From Parus major (taxonomy: Eukaryota; Chordata; Aves; Passeriformes; Paridae), in contig NC_031791.1 of the NCBI RefSeq assembly GCF_001522545.3, positions 3,619,895 through 3,683,894 of the forward strand: a stretch of 64,000 nucleotides of DNA. The letters are read 5' to 3'. Of the stretch, positions 51,533-61,918 are shown piece by piece. The notes below the pieces were generated by a model that searched no databases, was not told the DNA's origin, and was given only the letters and a program-made list of their open reading frames with translations. A program made the position numbers and the translations under genes. The first letter of the stretch is position 1. Every line of letters begins with the position of its first letter.

Positions 51533-53284
51533 GAGGGATCACAGTGATGACGTGTCTGCCAAGAGACCTCCATCCCACAGCTCCCCAGGCCCGCCTGCAG
51601 CCCGTGGGAGGCAGTGGCTGCTGACACCATCCTTACAGCCCACACTGGTACATTTCCTCTCCTCTTATTGGAAACAAATGTGTCCCTAATAGTGCAAATT
51701 GCTGCAGAAGTGTTAATGAAACACATTGCAGCTGTAAAGTCAGAATAAATCTGTTACTATACACTGCGTTTGCATTTCCTTATTTCGACTTAGACTCAAG
51801 GAGTCAAACAGGTCATGTTTGTGTATGGCTTATCAAGAAGATTCACAGTTAAAATACCAAGAGGAAGCGTTGTTTAATCATTTCATGTGACTTTTGGAGG
51901 GAAGACACAAAAGGGTCTGGTTGGGATGGATCTGTCTGTCTGTCTGTCTGTCTGTAGACTCCTCATCATTTCTTTCCCCAAAATGCTAAATATTCCTGTT
52001 CTTGTAATTTTCTCTTCTAGAAATTAAAAATTCTTACCTCTAGGAAGATTTCCTTAATCCATTATTTATAACCCATGTGTTTCATGTTTTAAGGTGGTTT
52101 TAAAAATCTACAGAAGGGCATCTTGTTGATGGCAAATGTTGAAGTTAAGTACAAATCCTGTTTGCAGCTTCCCCCCTTATGCCACAGTAACTTCCTGGGG
52201 AGTAAAAATGAAAGCCACAAATGTTAAGAGAAAATATCCCTATAAATAAAGTTTGATTCATTTTTCTATCATTCCTGGAAGAAATTAACAGTACTACAGT
52301 TTATGAGGTACCTGTACAACTGTACCTGTCCACGAGGCTTTCGGATGAAATCCTAAAACACTTAAAAATCTGTTTATTTCTGGTAGAAACTACAGGTGAT
52401 ATGGTTATGATGAAAAAGATTTTTTGGGTTTATCACCTGGACAAAAAGCTCCTTTGATTCTAAGAAAATTCCATATTCCTGCTCTGGAGATGAACATTAA
52501 CTTTGTGGTAAAACAGTTTGGGATCCCCCAGCCAGCAAGGTCTGTATGTGTGCCTGATATCCCGCCACCTGGTACCAGTGGAGATGAAATCTTTGTCTTC
52601 TCCCATGCTGAAATATCTCATTCCTCCTCCCATCTGTTTTCCTAAATGTGTTCTAAATGACAGTGGGATTAACATGTATAAAGCCAAGTGAAAATCTGAT
52701 TTAAAATGCTTTCCATAAACTTCCTGTCCAAAAAATTCAGCTCTGTCCCTTCCAATTGGCTTTTTGGTTTTCTCTGAGTTAATCACAGAGTTGTCACTAT
52801 GATAGTCTGTGGTCCAACAGGGAGGAGACCGAGGCAGCAGTTCAATTATTCAGAAATGTGCATTTCTCCAGGGCACCCAGGTGACGTCTGTTCATGCCCA
52901 AGACCTCAGAAGACCCAGAGAAAACTTGGGAGTCAGTGCAAGCCTTTCAAGGTGCCCCAGTGTGAGATGACATTCTGTCCATTAGCAGGTCCCAGTACCT
53001 GTGCCCTGACAGGAATGGCTGGATGCACACACAGCACTTGTGTATATTTAAAAGCTGCTTCTCTGCATCTTTCCTCTTCCCCTGAGCCCAAACTCTCCTG
53101 GTGCTGCCCACCTTCCCCTGCTCACTCTGGTCCTGCACCCGCCCTGCTTCAGGGCTCCACAGCTCAGCTCTGAAGAACAAATATTGGTGGCTCTGGGGAC
53201 ATGGGACAAGAGCTGTGGTGACCCACAGGGTCAGGACCACAGGTTGCCACTGAGCACAGGACACTGCCCAGCCACTGCCACAGT
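51533..53284 (-). other. GRIK3: GRIK3 intron 1, segment
   Basis: Unique, partly AT-rich sequence (51720-52420) with a TCTG microsatellite. No gene recognised. Confidence 0.75.
51931..51955. repeat. TCTG microsatellite
   Basis: Six perfect TCTG units plus one base. Confidence 0.95.
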
Positions 53285-53715
53285 ACAGAATCCCAGAATC
53301 ACTGAGGGTAGAAAAGCCCTCCAAGAGTGTCAAGTCCAACCTCGCGTCCACCAAGTGACCGATCCCCACTTTGTCACCCAGCCCAGAGCACTGAGGGCCA
53401 TGTCCAGTCATTTCTTGGACACCTCCAGGGATGGGGACTCCACCACTTTCCTGGGCAGCCCCTTCCAATGCTTGATCAGCCTTTCCATGACGGAATTCTT
53501 CCTGACACTCAACCTGACCCTCCCCTGGAGCAGCTTGAGGCCCTTTCCACTTGTCCTGTCTCTTGACCCTTTGGGGAAGAGGCTGATCCCCACCTGGCCC
53601 CACCCTCCTACCAGGCAGTTTTAGACAGCAGGAAGGTCCCCGCCTGAGCCTCTTCTTCTCCAGGCTGAGCCCCCCCACCCCCAGCTCCCTCCGGTGCTGC
53701 TCATCACACTTGGAG
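53285..53715 (-). mobile_element. CR1 LINE 3' fragment
   Basis: The plus strand starts ACAGAATCCCAGAATCACTG, the reverse of the CR1 tail octamers. It continues through GGACACCTCCAGGGATGGGG, CCTGGGCAGCCCCTTCCAATG and TTCTTCTCCAGGCTGAG, all characteristic of avian CR1 3' ends. The element lies on the minus strand and is 5'-truncated, as CR1 copies usually are. The purine minisatellite begins about 90 bases beyond its truncated end. Confidence 0.93.
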
Positions 53716-53801
53716 CAAACCAGAGGATCCAAACCCTGTCACCCAGGCAAGCAGAGCAGGCAGGGGAGCTGGCCCGTGCTGGCGGGGAGAGCAACCGCGC
53801 A

Positions 53802-54151
53802 GAGACAGGAGGGACAAGGGCAGGGACAGGAGAGGGAAGAGCAGGGACAGAAGAGGGAATGACAGGGACAGAAGAGGGAAGGACAGGGACAGGAGGGACA
53901 AGGGCAGGGACAGGAGAGGGAGGAGCAGGGACAGAAGAGGGAATGACAGGGACAGAAGAGGGAAGGACAGGGACAGGAGGGACAAGGGCAGGGACAGGAG
54001 AGGGAGGAGCAGGGACAGGAGAGGGAAGGACAGGGACAGGAGGGACAAGGGCAGGGACAGGAGGGGGAAGGGCAGGGACAGAAGAGGGAAGGACAGGGAC
54101 AGGAGAGGGAAGGGCGGGGACAGGAGAAGGAAGGACAGGGACAGAAGAGGG
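53802..54151. repeat. 21-base purine minisatellite with 84-base higher-order unit
   Basis: About 17 tandem units of 21 bases, of the types GGGACAGGAGAGGGARGAGCA, GGGACAGAAGAGGGAATGACA, GGGACAGAAGAGGGAAGGACA and GGGACAGGAGGGACAAGGGCA. The four types recur in that order, giving an 84-base higher-order unit in at least two full rounds and a shortened third. The plus strand is nearly all purine plus occasional C/T. Because 21 is divisible by three, stop-free frames run through it on both strands (up to 245 codons); these are not genes. Confidence 0.95.
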
Positions 54152-54364
54152 CCCGCGCAGGAACGGGAGGGAGAAAAACAAGGACACGAGGAGTCGCAGC
54201 TCCAGCCGAGCCTGTGCCCGTTTCGGTGGCCAGGTTTGGGAAGGCTCCGAGCCGCATCTTTCACGGGTCACCTGCCGGAGCCCGGCAGGGCAGTGTTCCC
54301 TATTACGGCACAAACTCGCGCGTCGTGTCTTTGTTATGCTAATGTCCCAGCTCCGCACAATTTA

Positions 54365-54640
54365 AATAGCACTTCCAGAAAAATTAAGTATGTTCATTGA
54401 CACAGTAGAATGTTTTCACCCTCCGTGTAACCTTCACAGTTTCTGTACAAAATCTATCAGTCAGTAAACTATTCATCTGCGAATGCTTACCAATTATTAT
54501 GCTAATGCATTACAATACATTACAGTGAATTCTTTTTAAATGCCAGGAAATGCAGCTGTCTGGCATCCTACCTCGCCTGTATTATGGAGCTATCAATAAA
54601 CAGCAGAGCATTTGCAACTGGATTTTGACTGCTTTGTCAG
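54365..54640. promoter_or_regulatory. Candidate conserved noncoding element (intron 1)
   Basis: AT-rich, repeat-free, with ATTATTATGCTAATGCATTA and CATTACAATACATTACAG, then TATGGAGCTATCAATAAACA. Octamer-like and TAAT motifs are dense. Ends beside a 21-base poly-A tract. Confidence 0.3.
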
Positions 54641-54648
54641 AACTCTGC

Positions 54649-54669
54649 AAAAAAAAAAAAAAAAAAAAA
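54649..54669. repeat. Poly-A tract
   Basis: Twenty-one consecutive A. No retroposon body recognised beside it. Confidence 0.9.
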
Positions 54670-55049
54670 TCATTTAATATTACCAAGAAATTCTGGAATT
54701 AAAGTGGTGTAATGTATTCTTCAGGCAGCGGACTCAAGAACGGCACATCACTGTTGCAGGGGTGTGCACTGAGCCTGTGTGTGTGCAGGGACATGGGGTG
54801 TGTGGCCCATGGGAGCCCAGACTTGTGCAGCATGCTTGGATGTGTAACTGCTCCCCAAACCTCGTCTCTTTTTGGAACTGAGTGATACTAAAACTTTGAC
54901 TAACATATGTAGACTGCAAGTGCAGATACCAGGTTATATATGGAGTATGGCACATTAGTAGTTCACACTGGGGTTATTCCTTCCCCAGATCATGGGTACT
55001 GCTTCCAGGTACCAAAAGGAACTCTCTCTTTTGTTGCCTGAGAGAGAAA

Positions 55050-55087
55050 ATATTCAATATTGATATAAATATTCAATATTAATATAA
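55050..55087. repeat. 19-base tandem duplication
   Basis: ATATTCAATATTGATATAA followed by the same unit with one change. Confidence 0.85.
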
Positions 55088-58000
55088 ATCTGGCTGTACT
55101 CTAAATCATCCAGGGATCATATGATAAAAATCCCAATTTATTATCTAGAATTAATATTGCTTGTTGGAAAGATGAAATTGCTTAGTCTGTGTATTTTAGA
55201 TTTCACTGCATTTTTAGTGCCTTGCCTGTGCTGAGTGTGTGCAGAGCTCTGAGTACCCAAGTTTGCATTCCCAGCAGCACTTTCCATTCCTTTCCCTGAG
55301 AACATGTGCCAGTTCCCATCCAGCCTCTCACAGGGCTGTACTGTGTAGGCTCCCAGAAGTGTACGTACTTGGTATTTTTAAACATTTGCAATTGCATAAT
55401 TCTTTAATGAATTCATTTATTCCTCTGTAGCACGACACAGAATACAGAAGATTGGCTGAGCATACATTAGTGCCACAGAAACCTCCTGGGCTCCTGACCA
55501 CCAGGGTTTGGATCCCTGGAGAACAGCAGCTGTCCTGTAGGAGAAGCTAAGCCTGGCTGCACTCAGGGCTCTGTCAGATACAATAATCACATCCTCGAGG
55601 CGGAGAAAATCTCCATTTTCTCAGAGGAGGTAACGCCTGGGGCCAGGAGATGCTGCCAGAGCTTGGTGTCCCACAGAGCTGAGCTGGCTGAGCTTGGACC
55701 TGGCCTCCAGCTGGACCTGCCAGGTATTTCCTAGCTGGCAGGAGGTGGTGAACCTGGAAAGCAGAGCAGAAGCACTGGCACTGCCACACAAGCAAATCAC
55801 TCTGTGAGTACCAGCTCCACCACTGCAGCAGCCGTGTCTCCTCTCCAGGATGCCCAGCCCTGGAGCTTTTTGGTGCAGGAGCAATCAGGGTCCTCACCAC
55901 TCCCCAGTCCTGGGATGCTCAGCTTTCTGCCACTGCAAACATTGTGGACATTCTGCAGGAGCCCCTCTTGCCACCAGCCCCATGGCTCCAACCCTACCTC
56001 ACCCTTTCAGATTACCAGGAGTTGTCTCAGTGTGGGAGATGTTTGGGAGTTTTAAATCAAAAATACCAAGTGAAAAAATGAAGCCAGAGGCATCCATCAA
56101 AACTTCTTTGGTTCCTCTATTTGTCTTTTCTCAGAAGCTAATATCCATAAATTTGGTTATTAGAGTCATAATGTTATAATTATTTCATTTAATACTCTAA
56201 TTATCCCTTATGATTAATCCTGACCATAACAGGAATGTCTGTGAGTCTGGAAGGCATGTTCCAATGGCTTCTGCATTATGAATGTTAATTTGAGTTAACA
56301 AGTATGAGAGCCAGAAGAAAAGAAACCAAAGAGCATGAGGACTCCTTGCTTACAAGCGAGTGCAGGACTTTTCCTGCCTGTTTTTGGTGGTAACTGGGCC
56401 AGCAGCCCCAGTTTCTGCTGGCATGGATTCCCTGACTGTGGTGTAGCATTGGGAATTCTGTCTGTGTGTGAGGGCTGAGCAGCAGCTGGGGCAGGGAGGC
56501 AAAGGTGGCACAGGCTTCTGACAGTCCCATGTCTCTGCTCATCCCCTGCTCTCCTGCTGTGAATGTCCTTGGGCAGAGCCTGAGCCCACAAGTGGCACAA
56601 ATGTCCTCCTTCACCTCCCACTGCAGATGGATATGGTGCAGAGCTTCATTTTGGCCAGCTGGTACTTCAAGGGCTGTTTCAGAGCTGATCCCATCGCCCT
56701 AACAGTTCCCATTTTGTCAAACTACAACATCACACCCAGAGAGATGCGAGATGTGAAATACCTGAAAGTTTTAACTTCCTTCAGTGTTGTTTTCAGCAGG
56801 CCTGGTGTGTAGCCACAGCCAGGAATGGCAGAGCACACAGCCAGGAATTGCAGAGCAGAAGCTTTTTCCTCATATCGGTCCCTCAGGTCCAAGGAGCTCC
56901 ATGAGTGAGGTAAGTATTGGCTACATACACAGAGATTTCTGCACACACCTTCCACTGCAGCTGTACTGAGCTGTGGGTCAGCACGAGCCCAGCACCAGGT
57001 CTGGCACTTCGGGTAGAACCTCCTGCAGGGGTAGCAGCGAACCCAGGCTCGGGGCTGTACTCAGACAAGTGTGCACTCACACCCAGCTCACACGTGCCCT
57101 CACAAACCTCAGGAGTCCGTCTCCAGGGCTTGGCCATCTGTGCCTTTATGCACAGGGAAAAGAAACGTGTGGACAAAGGGAGTAGATGCTGCTGGAAGAG
57201 ACCGGCAGGGCAGGCTCTGGATCCCTGGGGAAAGGCTTTGCCTCTCAGAGCTTTATCAGCATCGTGTAAAACCAGCCAGTGGTGCCTCATGGGCTGAGAC
57301 AGTGGTTGTAAACAAAGCTCAGCCCAGGTGCAAAATGAGGGTGTAGGAAAGTTTCCCACCTTGTCTCCTACGTGCGGGAGTTGGACAGAGCCAACCTGGC
57401 CCTTGCAACCACGAGCTTCACCTGATGCCTGCATTCACCACAGTCTCTCCTGCTCCACCTCGTCAGGGCCAAAGCAAACGCTGCACAGGAGTTTTCTTAT
57501 ATACACAAACCATGAGGCTGCAGAAAAGAGCCTTTCAGGGTGAGGAACCATGGCTGACTCCTAGCTCCTGTGCCCATCTGTTCAGAGAACTGCTTGCAAA
57601 TGGGGAAGGCTTTCACCTCACATGTCCTGAACAATGTAGAGCAAGAAAAATCCAAATTGGATGAGCACATCGCTGCATGAGAGATTTCTGGGGCCTTTAC
57701 ATTCCCATCACTAAAGCTGCCTTTGAGGAATCAGGAATCCCAAAGGTGATGCTCCTGCTGTCAGTACCTGAGGCTGTCTTGTGTTTTTTCCCACTGGTAC
57801 TTTTTTGGCTTCCACCCCACAGCCTGGTGAGATGTGAGCCCTGCAGGACCAAGTTCCTGCTCCACCTGGGGCTGAGCTGGACAGGGAGCTCTCACTCTCT
57901 GACATGCTACTGTTTAGAAACCATCACTGCTCAGGGAGAAGGAAAGGTTGCTAGTGGGGAACTGTTTTGTCCTGACTACTGCCTGTGCTTCATCAGGTGC

Positions 58001-59342
58001 ACAGTTCTGAATCCATTTGCATCCTTTGTTTCCAGAATGAGCTGCATTGTTTTGCAGAGCAAGTTACCAGGGACAGACAAATTACCAAAATTTACTAAGT
58101 AGCATAAACCACCTGCGTACACAAAGTTATTTTTCCTTTAAATAAAGGAACACCTGGCAATGTCTGGCTTCCAGGGGTCTGCAAATGTTGTTCTTTAAAT
58201 ATTTCTTCATGCGCTTGCAGACGTTTGCACACCGACCTCCCTCGAGCTGGGAACTCCGGGAGTGCAGGGATGGAGCACAGTGTCTAATTTTAGGTACAGA
58301 AATGTGAAAGATTGAGCTAAATGTGGCAAAGCCTCCTGCACAGCCTGAGGTGGGAAGTGAGGCTCAGGAGAACCTCCTGAGGGATTCTTTTGCCCCTGGA
58401 TGGCAAACAGGGAATTGCCCCAGGGCTGTATTATAGATAGGAAAATAAATGTTACCTGGTTCTTCTCTACTAGTCCCTGACCCACACATTTGTCCCAGTT
58501 TAGTTTCTCTTGTAGTAAGCCCACAGCAACTGGATTTTCCACCTCTGCCCTGCTGGCTGCACTAAGCCCAGGTTTCTGCACACTTGCTGCTGCACATCTG
58601 CATACCGTGGGCTCCTGACCCTCCCCTCCCAGCTCCTTCAGCATTTCAGCTCCCTCAGATCTGCCCACAACCTACTCCTGGAGACAGAAGCGCATCCGCA
58701 GGGCAGAGCTCCCAGCTGGAGCAGCCATGCCCCTTCCCAGTGATCCGTGGAGAAGGTGGAGCTGTTCTGCGTGTTGGGGCTGTGGTGCCACTGCCTCCTT
58801 AGCATGGCCAGAGCCAGACAGAGATCCAGATGTTGAGCAGCTGCAGAGGGCACCCACAGCCTGTGCAAAAGGCAGGCTGGTGGGAAGAGACTCTTCTGCA
58901 GGGGCAGACAGGTGGCTCCTAATCCTTCCAAGTTCTGTTCCACGTTCTCCAAAGCCTAGGATTGCCACCACACAATGGAGCTGCGGCCCTCAGCCGTCAG
59001 AAAGATGGCTGAAATCCACTGAAAATTCACATCAGACAAAATACTTCTGCTGGGCTGTCTCAGCTATCCTTGGGCTTCTGGAAGCACTGCAGGAGCAGGG
59101 AAGGCTGGTGGAGGCACAGGCGGCACTTTACAGTGCATTAGGGAGGTGCTGTGCAGCACCTCCAAGGAAAATGCTGATTGGCGCTTTTCAGATGGAGCCA
59201 CATAAAGTTCCCCAGAAAGAGCAAACCTCATCCTCTGTGCGCAGCACCATCCCCTGGACTACACAGTAAGGCTGTGGGATGGTTTGCAGTGAGCAGCCAC
59301 AATGAGGAGCAGGAACAGAGAGTGCTGTACCCACAGTGACCC

Positions 59343-59786
59343 TGATGCCTTAGGATTTTAGCTTTTCTATTTTTCTTCTATTTGTAACCTTGCAGTTCTT
59401 TAGTGTGTAACTCCAAACTCCACACACAGTGCGAGCTGCTGCTTTCCCATTTGGGTCAGACACAGCAATTCCTCTCCAGGCCTGGCAATCAAGGACACCT
59501 CACTGACTCAGGCCCTCAGAGATGGAAACAAAAGGGAGCTGGGGGCAGCAAACTTGGGGTAAATGACTTCATTACCTGAAGCTGGAATTGGGAGATTAAC
59601 CCCAATATGCAAATGGACCAAACTTATAAAAGTGTGAAACCCATGACCAGTGGTCCATTTTGGGTGCAGCCCCTGGGGGGCTTTGTCTGCCTGAAATGTC
59701 CCTGGAGGCCTTTCAATAAATAGAACTGCTTTTTATTCCCTGAATTTTGTTTGGCCTCTGTTTTTAGGTAGTTCCAGAAAGGCAGA
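59343..59786 (+). mobile_element. Solo LTR, group B, copy 6
   Basis: Best-preserved promoter of the family: TGATGCCTTAGG start, ATGCAAAT (59607-59614), TATAAAAG (59625-59632) 10 bases later, and AATAAA (59715-59720). The 3' terminus is damaged (GGCAGA instead of GGCATCA). If the end is placed there, a 4-base repeat ACCC (59339-59342 and 59787-59790) flanks it. Antisense to GRIK3. No viral coding sequence beside it. Confidence 0.87.
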
Positions 59787-61616
59787 ACCCTCACCCCATC
59801 AGAGTTACCCTCCCTGGACACAGCTGTTCACACCTTGCTCAGGGTCAGGTGGAAGAGCTTCACCCTGGGCACATGACGGAAACCTCCCAGGGGTGTTTTC
59901 CCCATCCTGCTCTGGGGCAGGAGTGCAGGTGACATGGGACACAGACAGCCTGATCTGGAGGAGTGTGGGGAGCCTGGCAGTGCTCACACAGGAGCTGCCC
60001 CACAGCCTGGCCATGCCCTCATTCGATTAAAGAGCTCATGAACTTGGCTCCAGCACAAGCCCTGCGTACAGAGCCACCAGTCTCGAGGAAGCCAAGTCCC
60101 CTTTTCTGTGTCTCTGGCAGCCAATTACTCATTTCCAGTGCGACAGTCTGCTCCTAATTTGGCTGGTCAGGGCTTGTTGAAGGAAATAATGCAACAATGT
60201 CCTCTCAGAGGGAGTCTCAGAAACAATATTCCAGAAGACAAGAGAAAATTAATGCAACAAGGTAATGTTTACCAGCCCCTGTCACTGCCCATGCCTGAAG
60301 GACTGACTATTAACACCTAGTCAATAAGAAGATCTTTCTGTGCAGATTTTTTTTTAACAGGCATCAAGGATAATATTGAGGTGCATGAAAAGAATCTGAT
60401 TAATATGATGTCTCCTTGAAACATTTCTGAAATGTGTGAAGTGTTACTTTTACTGCAGGGTTCTTTTCTTCACAAAGTGGAAATCGAAGTGCAGAACAAG
60501 ACAAAAAGCAGAGATCCTTATGACACAGAATAATGAGGCCATAAAACCAAACAGTAAAGTTAAATAATTTACCATAAATATCGAAAGCTCTGAAATTATT
60601 CTCTACATTAACCGCCTATGTTTCAAATGATCTTTGCATTCACCATGTCACAGATGGCAACATCAGACAAGAGAGTCCTTGACAAAATCTCACTGTAATT
60701 ATTCTTTCCACAGCTGCAGTTATTTTAATGCCTTTTCAGTTAAGCTGAAAGAGACGCACACGTTTTATAAATAAGGCCTTTTAACCAGTTTGACAATGAA
60801 GCATTTGAAACGTAGTGTGAAAAAAAAATAAAACCAACCCAAAAACTTTCGCTGCATCTTGAAACCTGGGAGAGCAACTGTGAGGACTTGGAGCAGAAAG
60901 ACAACCAGTCTTTCTACAGCAATACTTAGCAATTAAGACTAAAATTATGTTGATTGTCATGGTCTGAGATAGCTGTTACTGGCAACTTTCAAAGTTACTC
61001 AGACACAATGCAACAATTAGGTTTATTTTGGCTGGCAGCTAAGAGGATTCTTTTCTCCATTGAGAAATTTTCCTCAAGGACAGGCAGGAACTGACATCAG
61101 GAAGAAAATACAGCTTGGATGAGGTCAGGGTTACACACTGCTCAAGACCAAAGTGTCCAGCTGCAGTCCAAGTTTGGTTGGCTTTTCTTGCATGTTTTGG
61201 CTTTTTCCAAAGTGCTATAAATTGTTGTGGAGGGCCCTTCTCCCCAAGGAACACCACAAACCTGTGGCCTCTCCTGCCCTGAGGGCATCTAGCCAGCTGG
61301 CTGACCGCAGTGGCTCAGCTGTGCTGTGTTGGCCCAGCTGGGACGCTGCATGTCCCCATTGGGGCTGCCCTCGAGGAAAAGGATGAGCCATCCCAGAACA
61401 CCCATCTCCTCAAACCCCCTTCCTCAGCCAGGTGACCAACACCTCCTTCCACAGCCCCTGGTCATGTTTCCTCTGGCCCAGAATTCCCATTCCCTTCAGT
61501 GCCACGGCTCAGCCCAGCCCTGCCCCTGGAGTGATTCCACTCAGGATGTGGCTCTGAAAGCCCTGGCACACCCCAGCACCTCGAGAAAAGCAGGCTCACT
61601 TTGGAGTGGTCCTGCA
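59787..61616 (-). other. GRIK3: GRIK3 intron 1, segment
   Basis: No gene recognised. Candidate noncoding element at 60490-60830. Around 60957 the sequence TGTCATGGTCTGAGATAGC begins a stretch that may be an old LTR; not certain enough to call. Confidence 0.7.
60490..60830. promoter_or_regulatory. Candidate conserved noncoding element (intron 1)
   Basis: About 340 bases of AT-rich unique sequence with AAATAATTTACCATAAATAT, CAAATGATCTTTGCATTC, CTGTAATTATTC and GACGCACACGTTTTATAAAT. No known repeat. Enhancer-like by texture only. Confidence 0.3.
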
Positions 61617-61918
61617 TCACAGAATCACAGAATCACAGAATCACAGAATCACAGAATCACAGAATCACAGAATCACAGAATAAACTATGTTGCAGCAGAC
61701 CTTTGAGATCACCTAGTCCAGCCCATGATCTGACACCTCCTCATCAACTAAGCTATGGCACTGACATGTCCAGTCTGTTTTTAAACATCTCCAGGGATGG
61801 TGACTCCATCCTTCCCTGGGCAGACAATTCCATTGCCCAATTGCTTTTTCAGAGAATAATTTTTTTCCAATCTAAACTTCCCTTGGTGCAGATAGAGACT
61901 GTGTCCTCTCCCTCTGTC
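61617..61918 (-). mobile_element. CR1 LINE 3' fragment with long octamer tail
   Basis: Starts on plus with about eight perfect ACAGAATC units (61617-61680), the CR1 3' tail in reverse. The body follows: GACCTTTGAGATCACCTAGT, CATCTCCAGGGATGGTGAC and CCTGGGCAGACAATTCCATTG. CR1 on the minus strand, 5'-truncated; the right boundary is approximate. Confidence 0.92.

Larger units (their letters stand above)
54152..59342 (-). other. GRIK3: GRIK3 intron 1, segment
   Basis: No gene recognised. Begins with GC-rich unique sequence containing CpGs (54152-54340), then an AT-rich candidate element (54365-54640), a poly-A tract and a 19-base duplication at 55050. A local duplication of CACAGCCAGGAAT occurs near 56815-56850. 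Confidence 0.75.

Noticed and set aside
53621..54365. Long open frames (up to 245 codons) on both strands
   Set aside because: Produced by the 21-base tandem repeat, whose length is a multiple of three. The peptides are low-complexity.
61617..61680. CRISPR-like short direct repeats
   Set aside because: The 8-base units are contiguous without spacers and form the known CR1 3' tail.
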